From the NCBI RefSeq assembly GCF_024296685.1, contig NZ_CP100763.1, positions 1,984,001-2,048,000 on the forward strand: DNA of 64,000 nt, given 5' to 3'. Below the pieces are notes generated by a model that did no database searches, had not been told where the DNA came from, and saw only the letters and a program-made list of their open reading frames with translations. Positions 55,846 to 63,486 of this stretch are shown here, in pieces. Every line of letters starts with the position of its first letter. The stretch's first letter is position 1. This DNA comes from Natrinema marinum. Lineage in GTDB: Archaea > Halobacteriota > Halobacteria > Halobacteriales > Natrialbaceae. The position numbers and the translations under genes were made by a program.

Positions 55846-55910
55846 GTAAACAGCCACGACCGACTCTCGTGGACCGTCTCGACGGTCGTGAGTCGCGTTC
55901 GCTCGCTCAT
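55846..55910 (-). pseudogene. 5' part of the Rieske protein gene split by E4
   Basis: The first 21-22 codons, 'MSERTRLTTVETVHESRSWLF', start at ATG 55910 and run into E4. Joined to 54282 downward, the frame continues 'TTIEDEHGEEDEVILVPC', restoring a ~140-residue Rieske protein (with the C-terminal frameshift corrected). Confidence 0.78.
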
Positions 55911-55977
55911 CGATAGCAGCCGATACGGGCGTCGAACGGAAAACGCCCCCGCCGAAGGGGCGACGCCGACGGCAGTC

Positions 55978-56820
55978 TCAGAGCGCGAACGCGAGCGGGA
56001 GGTCCGGTCGGAGCAAGAGTACGAGGAGGCCCGCGACGAGCGAGAGGACGCCGGTGCCGACCGCCAGTTCCTCGCCCCAGGTCGGAAGCCGCTCGACCGT
56101 CACGACGGCCGTCAGCGCGACCATCCAGACGAGGTTCATCTCACCGAAGAAGATCATCGCGAGGAAGAAGACGCCGAAGCAGGTGAGGATGCACTGAACA
56201 CCGTGGTGTGCTCCTGCCCGAACCGCGTCCACTGCATCGTCCGAATGCGAGCCGACGGACGCACAGCACGTCCGCAGGCGCGACCGCTTGAACCGCGAGA
56301 CCTGGTAAATCCCGGTGAGAACGAGAACGCCCCCGATGACGAAGGGCGTGTACTCGCGAGTGAGCCCGTAGATTCCGCCCGGGAGAACCGCGTTGTACAG
56401 GAGCGGCACGCAGGCCGAGGCCGCCCAGACGACGCAGTAGCCCCCGAGGAAGGCCGCCAGCGCCCGCGCCGCGCCGACGGCCGATCCCCGATACGCGGCG
56501 GTGTACTCGCGAGTGAACCGCGTCATCGCCGGTTGCATCATCGCCCACATCATCACGCCCCACATGACGGTGTACCCGGCGATCGCCTCGAGCGTCCCGA
56601 CGTGGAAGACGGCACGCTCCATCGCGCCGGGCGCGGCCATCGGGATTTCGGCCGCCATCAGCCACCGCATCCCCGGCATCGGGACGGAGCCGCCGTACAG
56701 CAGGAGCCACCAGACCGCATCGAGACCGAGCATCGCCGTCACGACGGCGGTCGTCCGATCGATTTCGATCGAGAGGTGATTGGTCGCTCCCTCGAGTGCG
56801 GATCGAAGCGAGACGGTCAT
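55978..56820 (-). CDS. DUF2182-like metal-binding integral membrane protein
   Basis: This 280-residue protein has about seven membrane helices. 'GYTVMWGVMMWAMMQPAMT' (Met-rich, ~residue 88) and 'HHGVQCILTCFGVFFLAMIF' (His-His...Cys, ~residue 205) are the hallmark motifs of DUF2182, predicted metal-binding membrane proteins often paired with DUF1326 proteins. The ATG at 56820 lies just outside the left end of E3. Joining across E3 gives a short frame that overlaps this start by ATGA. Confidence 0.83.
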   Translation of the reverse strand: MTVSLRSALEGATNHLSIEIDRTTAVVTAMLGLDAVWWLLLYGGSVPMPGMRWLMAAEIPMAAPGAMERAVFHVGTLEAIAGYTVMWGVMMWAMMQPAMTRFTREYTAAYRGSAVGAARALAAFLGGYCVVWAASACVPLLYNAVLPGGIYGLTREYTPFVIGGVLVLTGIYQVSRFKRSRLRTCCASVGSHSDDAVDAVRAGAHHGVQCILTCFGVFFLAMIFFGEMNLVWMVALTAVVTVERLPTWGEELAVGTGVLSLVAGLLVLLLRPDLPLAFAL

Positions 56821-56893
56821 CGCCTTGCGGTAGCGAAGAAACCCCGTGCCTTAGCACGGAGAGGAATCGTGTTCGTTCGTGTCTCGACTTGCC

Positions 56894-57028
56894 CTACAAC
56901 GGCCCCTCGGTGTCCAACGACTTTGCACCTTGGAGCAACACCCCTTTCCAGGTGAGACCGTGTGCGTCTTTGATCTCGCTTAGACGATCGTACTCTTCTT
57001 GATCTACTTCGATGTTCAAGTTGGGCAT
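56894..57028 (-). CDS. Ribbon-helix-helix-like mini-protein divergent from tnpB (E3)
   Basis: This 44-residue protein, 'MPNLNIEVDQEEYDRLSE' then 'GLTWKGVLLQGAKSL', aligns end to end with the E1 mini-protein. Predicted ribbon-helix-helix fold. It is head to head with tnpB, 58 bases between starts, so one protein could control both promoters. Confidence 0.75.
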   Translation of the reverse strand: MPNLNIEVDQEEYDRLSEIKDAHGLTWKGVLLQGAKSLDTEGPL

Positions 57029-57086
57029 CTATATACATGGTTAGTTTTTCGTTAGTTTTAACTATTACGCTATCGTACTCGTAGTT

Positions 57087-58322
57087 GTGACGGTAACTGC
57101 CACCAAAACGCTCGAAGCCACGCTTGCCCCGCCTACAACGGGTAAAGAGCAACGGCTCGAGCGTACTGTGGCGACCTACCGACGCGCCCTCTCGGACGCC
57201 TTCGAGAGTGGCGCGGACACGCAGACGGCGGTCAACGATGTCGTCACGCCGTACACGCTCACGTCCTACGCGAAAGACGCGCTCAAGAACTACGTCCCGA
57301 AGCTCCGAGATACGTACAATGCTTCCGAGTTGGCTGATGACCACCCGGTTCGATTCACGAACCGAGGCTTTCGGATTGACCACTCGGGCGAGCGAACGCA
57401 CGAGTTCTGCTGGCGCGTCCCGCAAGTAGGACATGGCAACGCCTTCTGGATTCCACTTCGGATCAATCCCGAACAGGAATCGCTGTGGTTCGACCTGCTC
57501 AACGAGGACGTCTCGGTCGGCGAGTTCCGACTCCAAGAACACCGCACGAACTGGGTGCTGCACATCACCGTCGAGTACGAGGTCGCCGACCCAGAGATCC
57601 CGGACGAGCCGACTCGAATTGGTTTCGATATCGGCGAATCCAAACTGCTGACGGGCTGTGCCTGTCAGAACGACACCCCGATCCAACCGTACATCTACGA
57701 CGGCGGTCGTGCGCGAGCACTTCGTAAGGAGATGTACACAACGCTGAAGCGTCTGCAAGAGCGTGACGCCGCCGAGTGGCGCGTAGATGAACGCTTCGGC
57801 CACTACCAGAACGCCCTGACGGACATCGTCGAGAAGGCGTCTCGAGAAGCCGTCGAGTACGCTAGGTCCTTCGACGACCCGGTAATCGTATTCGAGGACC
57901 TGACGTACATCCGTGAGAACGTGGACTACGGCAAGTACATGAACCGACGACTTCACGCGTGGGCATTTGCTCGGCTCACTGGCCGGATTGAGGACAAGGC
58001 GCTCGAAGCCGGTATTCCGGTCGAGTTTGTGAACCCGCGCTACACGTCTCAGACGTGCCACGCTTGTGGTCACATCGGCCGTCGTGGATCGCAAGCCGAG
58101 TTCACGTGTACGAACGCGGAGTGTCACGTTTCGACGTTTCAGGCAGATATCAACGCGGCTGCGAATATCGCCGGTCGCGTCGATCCATGGGGAGAGAGCG
58201 TTCCTTGGAAACCGGAACGCAATGACTCGCCACGGAATGGGTGCCGTTGTGACACGGCCACAGGACACCGCACGCCGAGTCGGCAATCCCGACAGACGAC
58301 GCTTGCGGCCTTCGAGTCCTGA
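57087..58322 (+). CDS. TnpB RNA-guided nuclease-type protein (E3)
   Basis: This 411-residue protein is closely related to the E1 TnpB. The RuvC triad is intact: 'GFDIGESKLLTG' (D, ~180), 'VFEDLTYIRENVDYG' (E, ~270), 'QADINAAANIAGR' (D, ~353). The zinc finger is 'CHACGHIGRRGSQAEFTC'. It starts at a GTG like the E1 copy. The frame is intact, so it may be active. Confidence 0.9.
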   Translation: MTVTATKTLEATLAPPTTGKEQRLERTVATYRRALSDAFESGADTQTAVNDVVTPYTLTSYAKDALKNYVPKLRDTYNASELADDHPVRFTNRGFRIDHSGERTHEFCWRVPQVGHGNAFWIPLRINPEQESLWFDLLNEDVSVGEFRLQEHRTNWVLHITVEYEVADPEIPDEPTRIGFDIGESKLLTGCACQNDTPIQPYIYDGGRARALRKEMYTTLKRLQERDAAEWRVDERFGHYQNALTDIVEKASREAVEYARSFDDPVIVFEDLTYIRENVDYGKYMNRRLHAWAFARLTGRIEDKALEAGIPVEFVNPRYTSQTCHACGHIGRRGSQAEFTCTNAECHVSTFQADINAAANIAGRVDPWGESVPWKPERNDSPRNGCRCDTATGHRTPSRQSRQTTLAAFES

Positions 58323-58382
58323 AACCTCCGACTTGAGGCTTCCCTTGTAGGAAGCCCCGCCCTTTAGGGCGGGTGAGGATGT
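58233..58382 (+). ncRNA. Predicted omega RNA scaffold of E3
   Basis: The tnpB 3' end and right-end hairpin CCCGCCCTTTAGGGCGGG ending in GAGGATGT. The guide would start at 58383. Limits are inferred from family behaviour. Confidence 0.35.
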
Positions 58383-58587
58383 CGCATCCGGAACCTCGAG
58401 CGTGTATTCGTCCATGCTGCAACCGGGCAACGAGCCGGCAGTACATAAGCTACCCAACCGTTGATACTTTCTGGAGTAAACGCTACCGAAGACTTGAATC
58501 GGCAGGCACGAGGAGGACCGGGAGGATCCGTCCGTCGACGGGCAGACTATCGAACGAGCCGAGGCCGAGAGACGCACTCACTGCCGT

Positions 58588-59364
58588 TCACTCCAGCCCG
58601 TGTGCCCCTTCGACGAGTTCTCGCAGCCGCTGGACGAACCGCGCGGCGGGGGCGCCGTCGACGATGTCGTGATCGAACGTCACCGTGAGACTGAGGAACT
58701 CTCTTGGCTCGATGTCACCGTCGACGAGCCCCGGCTTGCGATCGATCCCACCGACCGTCAGTTGAAGCGTGTAGTTCGTTGGGCTGAGCGCCCAGCCGCC
58801 GCCCGTACCGAACATGCCGACGGAGGTGATGGCCACGGTGCCCGCCAGCCGTTTCCAGCGCCGGGGAAACAACTGCGGCAACCGCCACAACTGCCGCCGA
58901 AGGGGTCCGGGGAGCCGGAGGGCCAACGAGGTCACTCCCGTCTGTCTGCCCTCGTCGGGGTCCGTCTGGGCAGTTCGAATCTCCTCGTGGATCGACCGGA
59001 ACGACCGTTGGTTCGCCGCTCTGACCACGTGCGGGACGGCGATCCGGCTACCGTCGATCTCCCGTTCGATCAGGACGTTCACGTCCACCTCGTCGAACCG
59101 GACGAGCCGACCCCGCCAGTCGGAGTACGCCTGGACGTGCGGGTGATCGTTGAGGGCCCGAGCCAGACAGTACGCCAGGAACGCCGTGAACGACGGCGAC
59201 TCTCCCGTGTTCTCCTCCCGGTCGCGAATGCGTCGTCTGGCCTCGGTTACGTCGAACTCCACGAGTCCGTAAACGTCGCTTCGCTTTCCGGCCATCCGCA
59301 TGTAATCGATCGTTCCCCGTCGCTGGAGCGGAATAGGCTCGGTCGCCTTCGTCCGGTCTGTCAT
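58588..59364 (-). CDS. 2-oxoacid dehydrogenase acyltransferase-like protein without lipoyl domain
   Basis: This 258-residue protein resembles the catalytic domain of E2 dihydrolipoamide acyltransferases: 'PSFTAFLAYCLARALNDHP', 'EVDVNVLIEREIDGSRIAVP', and the active-site 'FDHDIVDGAPAARFVQRL' (HxxxDG) near the end. The lipoyl and peripheral-subunit-binding domains are missing, so it is not a standard E2. Such free-standing domains occur widely in haloarchaea with unknown acyl acceptors. Confidence 0.8.
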   Translation of the reverse strand: MTDRTKATEPIPLQRRGTIDYMRMAGKRSDVYGLVEFDVTEARRRIRDREENTGESPSFTAFLAYCLARALNDHPHVQAYSDWRGRLVRFDEVDVNVLIEREIDGSRIAVPHVVRAANQRSFRSIHEEIRTAQTDPDEGRQTGVTSLALRLPGPLRRQLWRLPQLFPRRWKRLAGTVAITSVGMFGTGGGWALSPTNYTLQLTVGGIDRKPGLVDGDIEPREFLSLTVTFDHDIVDGAPAARFVQRLRELVEGAHGLE

Positions 59365-59510
59365 ACGTCCCGTACCTCAACGGCCGGCATCGTATTTGTC
59401 CCCGCACTGGACGATTCGATATATCGACTACTGGTTTATTCATGGGTTTTCCTCCTCGAGCGCGGCGACGAAAACGTCAGCGTTACGGCGACTCGTCGGC
59501 CAGTTCGCGT

Positions 59511-60500
59511 ATGGAAGTGCCGTGCGTCCGCGTCGCGCGCGAGGACGGGGAAGCGACGCGAACGACGCTCGCCGAGGCGGACCTGATCGACGACGCCTAC
59601 GAGATCGCCGTCGAAGACGGGTGGCTCTACGTTCCCGTGTCAGACCCCGACGCAGCGCGGGAGCTGCTCGAGGACGCCGCGATCGTCACCCGCACGGTCG
59701 ACGAACGCGAGACGCAGACGACGCCCGCAGACCTCCTCGCGTTCGAGCCCTCCTACGAACGACTCGGCAGGGCCGCGCTCATCGACGAGGACGACGGCGA
59801 GCGCGCACGCGAGATCGCAGACGCGATTCTCGAGTCGGATCTCCCCGTCGAAACGGTGCTGAACAAGGCCTCGAAGGTCAAAGGCGAGACTCGCGTACGC
59901 GACTGGGAGTTGCTCGCGGGCGAGGACACGGAGGTCGTCCACCGCGAGTACGGCTGTGAGTTCCTCCTCGATCTCGCGAACGTTTACTTCTCGCCGCGGC
60001 TCGCGACCGAGCGTCATCGCGTCGTCGAGCAAATCGCGTCGGGCGAGCGCACGTTCGATATGTTCGCCGGCGTCGGCCCCTTCGTCGTCCCGTTCGCAAA
60101 ACGGGGCGCCGAGTGCGTCGGCGTCGATATCAACGCCGACGCGATCGACTATCTCCGCGAGAACGCCCGCCGAAACGGCGTTTCAGAGCGCGTCACCGCT
60201 ATCAACGGCGACGTTCGCGACGTGGCATCCGATTACGAGGACTGGGCCGACCGCATCGTGATGAACCTCCCTCACAGCGCCGACGAGTTTCTCGAGTCGG
60301 CCGTCGCCATCGCCGGCGACGACTGCGTCATCCACTACTACGACATCCAGCACGAAGACGACCCCTTCGGTCCGGGCGAGCGCGCGATCCGCGCGGCCGC
60401 CGAGCCCGAATACGAGGTCACCGTCGAGACGCGCCACACCGTCCGTTCCTACGCCCCCCACGAGCTGAACGTCTGTCTGGACGTGCGCCTCGAGCGCTAG
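59511..60500 (+). CDS. trm5: tRNA (guanine37-N1)-methyltransferase, Trm5 family
   Basis: This 329-residue SAM methyltransferase has 'FLLDLANVYFSPRLATERHR' (~residue 150), the SAM-binding 'TFDMFAGVGPFVVPFAKRG' (~residue 182), 'VGVDINADAIDYLRENARRNG' in two blocks, and the catalytic 'VMNLPHSADEFL' (NLP[HP] motif, ~residue 250). It methylates G37 in tRNA to prevent frameshifting. The ATG at 59511 is chosen because homology starts there. It is followed by tRNA-Thr. Confidence 0.92.
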   Translation: MEVPCVRVAREDGEATRTTLAEADLIDDAYEIAVEDGWLYVPVSDPDAARELLEDAAIVTRTVDERETQTTPADLLAFEPSYERLGRAALIDEDDGERAREIADAILESDLPVETVLNKASKVKGETRVRDWELLAGEDTEVVHREYGCEFLLDLANVYFSPRLATERHRVVEQIASGERTFDMFAGVGPFVVPFAKRGAECVGVDINADAIDYLRENARRNGVSERVTAINGDVRDVASDYEDWADRIVMNLPHSADEFLESAVAIAGDDCVIHYYDIQHEDDPFGPGERAIRAAAEPEYEVTVETRHTVRSYAPHELNVCLDVRLER

Positions 60501-60602
60501 CCGCTCGGTCGGGACGCCATCACACGACCACACCGATTCGCAATCCTTATGGCTGGTATCGGTCCTACGAATGAATGCGCGGGACGTGAACGACGCGAGT
60601 GT

Positions 60603-60676
60603 GCCGGTGTAGCTCAGACTGGCAGAGCGAATCCTTCGTAAGGATTAGGTCGAGGGTTCAAATCCCTCCACCGGCT
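60603..60676 (+). tRNA. tRNA-Thr (CGT anticodon)
   Basis: A 74-base cloverleaf with acceptor stem GCCGGTG/CACCGGC. The anticodon stem AATCC/GGATT encloses the loop TTCGTAA (anticodon CGT), and the T arm is GAGGGTTCAAATCCCTC. No intron. CCA is not encoded. A debris zone follows its 3' end, in line with tRNA genes as integration sites. Confidence 0.95.
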
Positions 60677-60959
60677 CTTTCTGCTGCGAGCAAATTCGCG
60701 AACAGCGAATGCGCTCTGGGAGGTAGAATCGGAGCCCAATTCGTCGTGGCCGTCGTCCCACCTGCTATCACTGGTCCGGGTGGTGAAAAGTAATACTAAC
60801 TGTGAAATCGGAATAGACGGACTCGGGTGAGGCTATGGCCACATACTCCGTTATCTACAAACGTTACGTTCGATACTAACGAATCCGATTCCGGACAGCA
60901 CACAACAGATACAGGCAGTGCCTCCGGTGACTCCCGCACCGAACACAGACGTGCACACC

Positions 60960-61121
60960 CTATAACCAGCGACGTGAGGCTTCATACGCTAGCGCCACGG
61001 GACCAAGCACCCAAAGAAGAACGATGGTGATCGTCTCTACCGAGGGTGCTGAGTCGACCAATACGCTATAGAAGAGCAATGCGCCTGTGGCGATGACGCC
61101 GACAATAGTGGAAATATACCG
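60960..61121 (-). pseudogene. Remnant of a small membrane protein
   Basis: An open frame with no start codon of its own encodes 'RYISTIVGVIATGALLFYSV' and 'TITIVLLWVLGPVALAYEAS', two hydrophobic helices, then stops at 60960. An in-frame TGA lies two codons upstream. It resembles small two-helix haloarchaeal membrane proteins and appears truncated. Confidence 0.35.
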
Positions 61122-61264
61122 GGATCACGCCATGAGCTGGGTTTCTCGTCAATTCGATGTTATTGTATTATCCTCAGTTTATTAATTTATTGTCTCCTCG
61201 TAAAACATAGTATGTGCTGTTCCGGTAGACAGCTGCTGGAAACTCTTCCCATCTCGGCCGGGTC

Positions 61265-61362
61265 CTCCGCCGCGTAGCACTCGCTGAGCAGGTCTGCGAA
61301 CTGCATGTCAAACTAGCTCTACGACCTGGTCGCTTCTCAAACCGCGCTAACTAGACGGTGCC
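61265..61362. mobile_element. IS6-family right-end remnant
   Basis: Bases here match the right ~100 bp of the intact element at 16815-17556 ('gccgcgtag', 'ctcgctgagcaggtct', 'cgcttctcaaaccg', ending CTAACTAGACGGTGCC). No left end or transposase remains. It is a solo end left by deletion. Confidence 0.8.
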
Positions 61363-61401
61363 TGCCGAAGCTACTTGTCGATACGATGGTAGTGCTTGGG
61401 C

Positions 61402-62643
61402 ATGTCCGACGATGCCACGGATTACCGCGATATCGGCTGGACTGACGAGCCGACGGACGTGACCGAGCGCACGTACTACATCTCGCAGTTCAGCGCCGTG
61501 ACCGCGTTCGAGACCGATGAGGGCCTCGTGTTGGTCGATTCCGGACTCGGCGAGCTCGGTCCGAAACTGAACGACTCGCTCCGAGAGTTCACCGATCGGC
61601 CGGTCCACACGGCGGTTTTCACGCACGGACACGCCGATCACGTTCACGGTCTAGAACACTTCCTCACCGACGACCAGGAGCGACCGCGAATCATCGCCCA
61701 CGAGGCGATGCCCGACCGTTGGGCGCGATACGAGCGAACGATCGGCCACAACGAGGCGATCAATGCCCGCCAGTTCGGCGGTGCCGTGTCGGCGGCCGAC
61801 GAGTGGTACGAAGAGGACACGAACTTCCGGGCACCGGATCTCACGCCAGACACCCTCTACGAGGACGAACTCGAGATCGAAGTCGGCGAGACGACCTTCG
61901 AGATTCGCCACGGCCGCGGGGAGACCGACGACCACAGCTGGGTGTACTGTCCGGACCGAGACGTCGTCTGTACCGGCGACTTCTTCATCTCGATGTCGCC
62001 GAACGCCGGTAACCCCCAGAAGGTCCAGCGGTATCCGGAGGAGTGGGCCGAGACGCTGCGCGAAATCGCCGCCCTCGAGCCGGCCCACCTCTGCCCCGGA
62101 CACGGCAGCGCCGTCGTCGACGATCCGGCGGCGATTCGGACGCGCCTCGAGGAGACGGCAGCCTATCTGGAGTCGATCGTAGACCAGACCATCGAGGCAC
62201 TGAACGACGGCTCCCCGCCACATACCGACATCGTGCACGCTGTCGACGCGCCCGACGCGGAATCGTCCTGGCTCGAGGAGATCTACGACGAGAGCGAGTT
62301 CATCGTCCGGAACCTGATCCGGCGCTACGGCGGCTGGTGGAACGGGCGACCGAGCGACCTGAAGCCCGCCACCCGCGACGATCAGGCCGAAGAGATCGCG
62401 GCGCTGGCCGGCGGTCCGGACGCGTTGCTCGAGCGCGCCGAGGAACTGGTTTCCGACGGGGAGTACCGCCGGGCAACGCATTTCGTCGACTACGCAATGG
62501 AGGCCGCTCCGGCGGACGAATCCGTCCGGGAAGCTGCGGCCGAACTGTACGACGAACGCGCGGCCGCCGAAGAGAGTCTGATGGCGACGAACCTCTTTCG
62601 GTCCGCGGCCGCGTACGCCAGAGAGGGGCGGCCGTTTCGGTGA
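61402..62643 (+). CDS. Metallo-beta-lactamase fold protein, alkyl-sulfatase-like
   Basis: This 413-residue protein has a zinc motif 'VFTHGHADHVHGLEHF' (HxHxDH, ~residue 74), a later 'GDFFISMSPNAGNPQKVQRY' and 'LCPGHGSAVVDDPAAI', followed by the alkyl-sulfatase dimerisation-like domain ('LIRRYGGWWNGRPSDLKP', ~residue 305). The third C-terminal sterol-carrier-like domain of true SdsA enzymes is missing. It probably hydrolyses alkyl sulfates or related esters. The ATG at 61402 is preferred to the TTG at 61396. Confidence 0.86.
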   Translation: MSDDATDYRDIGWTDEPTDVTERTYYISQFSAVTAFETDEGLVLVDSGLGELGPKLNDSLREFTDRPVHTAVFTHGHADHVHGLEHFLTDDQERPRIIAHEAMPDRWARYERTIGHNEAINARQFGGAVSAADEWYEEDTNFRAPDLTPDTLYEDELEIEVGETTFEIRHGRGETDDHSWVYCPDRDVVCTGDFFISMSPNAGNPQKVQRYPEEWAETLREIAALEPAHLCPGHGSAVVDDPAAIRTRLEETAAYLESIVDQTIEALNDGSPPHTDIVHAVDAPDAESSWLEEIYDESEFIVRNLIRRYGGWWNGRPSDLKPATRDDQAEEIAALAGGPDALLERAEELVSDGEYRRATHFVDYAMEAAPADESVREAAAELYDERAAAEESLMATNLFRSAAAYAREGRPFR

Positions 62644-63099
62644 GCGAACCCGCGCACTGAGTTCGATCGCTGTTTTCCCGGTTTGCACAGTAGTCGAGCC
62701 CTCGCCGATAGCCCCTCGTGAGCGGGACGAAACAGGGATAAACCAAATACGACGATAGCAAATCCGTCGAAACGGCCGTCGAACGAGTTGCTCGGTGCGG
62801 GTCGAGGGAAACCGCACCGTCGGACTCCGGCGGAGAACGGCCGCGGACGGCGAACTGAGCGACGCCGGGGCTGCGGCGCTGAAGGTGATTGAACCGACGA
62901 GGGAGTAGGGGTACGACGGCAGGACCTTCGCGTGTATGGCCCAGGAGATTCGTGGCTTCCTGCCGTGCCCCAAGGAAGGTACGCGGTGGGCATAGCAGTG
63001 GCCCCAAACACGTTTGGAACGGCGCTGCGACTCGCCGGACGCCGGACGAAACGCCCGGGCGCCCTAACTCTTTTACCCGCCCCTGATCATTCGGGTGGC
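62644..63099. other. Intergenic region with strong stems, possible structured RNA
   Basis: About 455 bases. The right part contains two long perfect stems, CGGTGCGG/CCGCACCG (62793-62819) and ACGGCAGGA/TCCTGCCGT (62916-62966), plus a palindrome CCAAAC-AC-GTTTGG (63004-63017). No gene family is recognised on either strand. An RNA gene is possible, but I cannot match it to SRP or RNase P RNA. Confidence 0.4.
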
Positions 63100-63486
63100 A
63101 TGACTTCGAGAGAGCTAACGGTGACCGTCGACGACGTATCGGCGGCCTATGACCACGCGGGCCGACTCGAGCACGTCGACCTCCGACTCTCTTACGAGAC
63201 GAGCCACGAGACCAACGTCGGGAAAAAGCGGGTCACCTACGGTGCGCCGCGGTTTCGCTTCGCGGTCGACGGCGACGGCATCGCCCGGCTCGAGGCGATA
63301 GAGAGCCGCCGTCACGATCGAGCGGAGGAGGAGCGATTCGGCGCACAGATAGTCGATTTCCGGGCGATTCCGGCCGCCGCCGAGATCGTCACGGAGATCG
63401 GGGACATCGAACGCGTCGAACCTGTCGAAGAATCGATCGAAGATCAGATCGCGGAGATCGAGACGGTCGAGTTCGAAACGGATTAG
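63100..63486 (+). CDS. Conserved haloarchaeal hypothetical protein (128 aa)
   Basis: This acidic 128-residue protein starts 'MTSRELTVTVDDVSAAYDHAG' as two blocks and has a basic patch 'NVGKKRVTYGAPRFRF' then a Glu/Ile-rich C-terminus. I do not recognise a family. A TATA-like CTTTTACC is ~30 bases upstream of the ATG, supporting this start over the longer frame. It converges with the EcfT gene, overlapping it by 4 bases at the stops. Confidence 0.6.
   Translation: MTSRELTVTVDDVSAAYDHAGRLEHVDLRLSYETSHETNVGKKRVTYGAPRFRFAVDGDGIARLEAIESRRHDRAEEERFGAQIVDFRAIPAAAEIVTEIGDIERVEPVEESIEDQIAEIETVEFETD

Larger units (their letters stand above)
56832..58382 (+). mobile_element. IS200/IS605-type TnpB-only element E3 (1,551 bp)
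   Basis: The left end begins AGCGAAGAAACCCC with a CGTGC/GCACG hairpin; the right end is a CCCGCCC/GGGCGGG hairpin ending GGTGAGGATGT. It has the same length as E1 and the same gene order: divergent mini-gene, then tnpB. It sits 11 bases upstream of the DUF2182 start. Confidence 0.78.
60677..61401. other. Gene-poor debris zone downstream of tRNA-Thr
   Basis: About 725 bases of lower GC than the flanks, with no intact gene. It contains a decayed small membrane-protein frame (60960-61121, minus strand), an AT-rich stretch near 61160-61210 and an IS6 right-end scrap (61265-61362). It looks like remains of repeated insertion. Confidence 0.6.

Noticed and set aside
56817-58577. A 586-residue minus-strand frame across E3
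   Set aside because: It is the antisense shadow of the E3 TnpB gene in GC-rich DNA. The sequence is low-complexity Arg/Val/Leu without domain motifs.
62785-63020. SRP RNA or RNase P RNA
   Set aside because: Neither the SRP GGAAG/AGCAGC loop context nor the RNase P GAGGAAAGTCC element is present on either strand.
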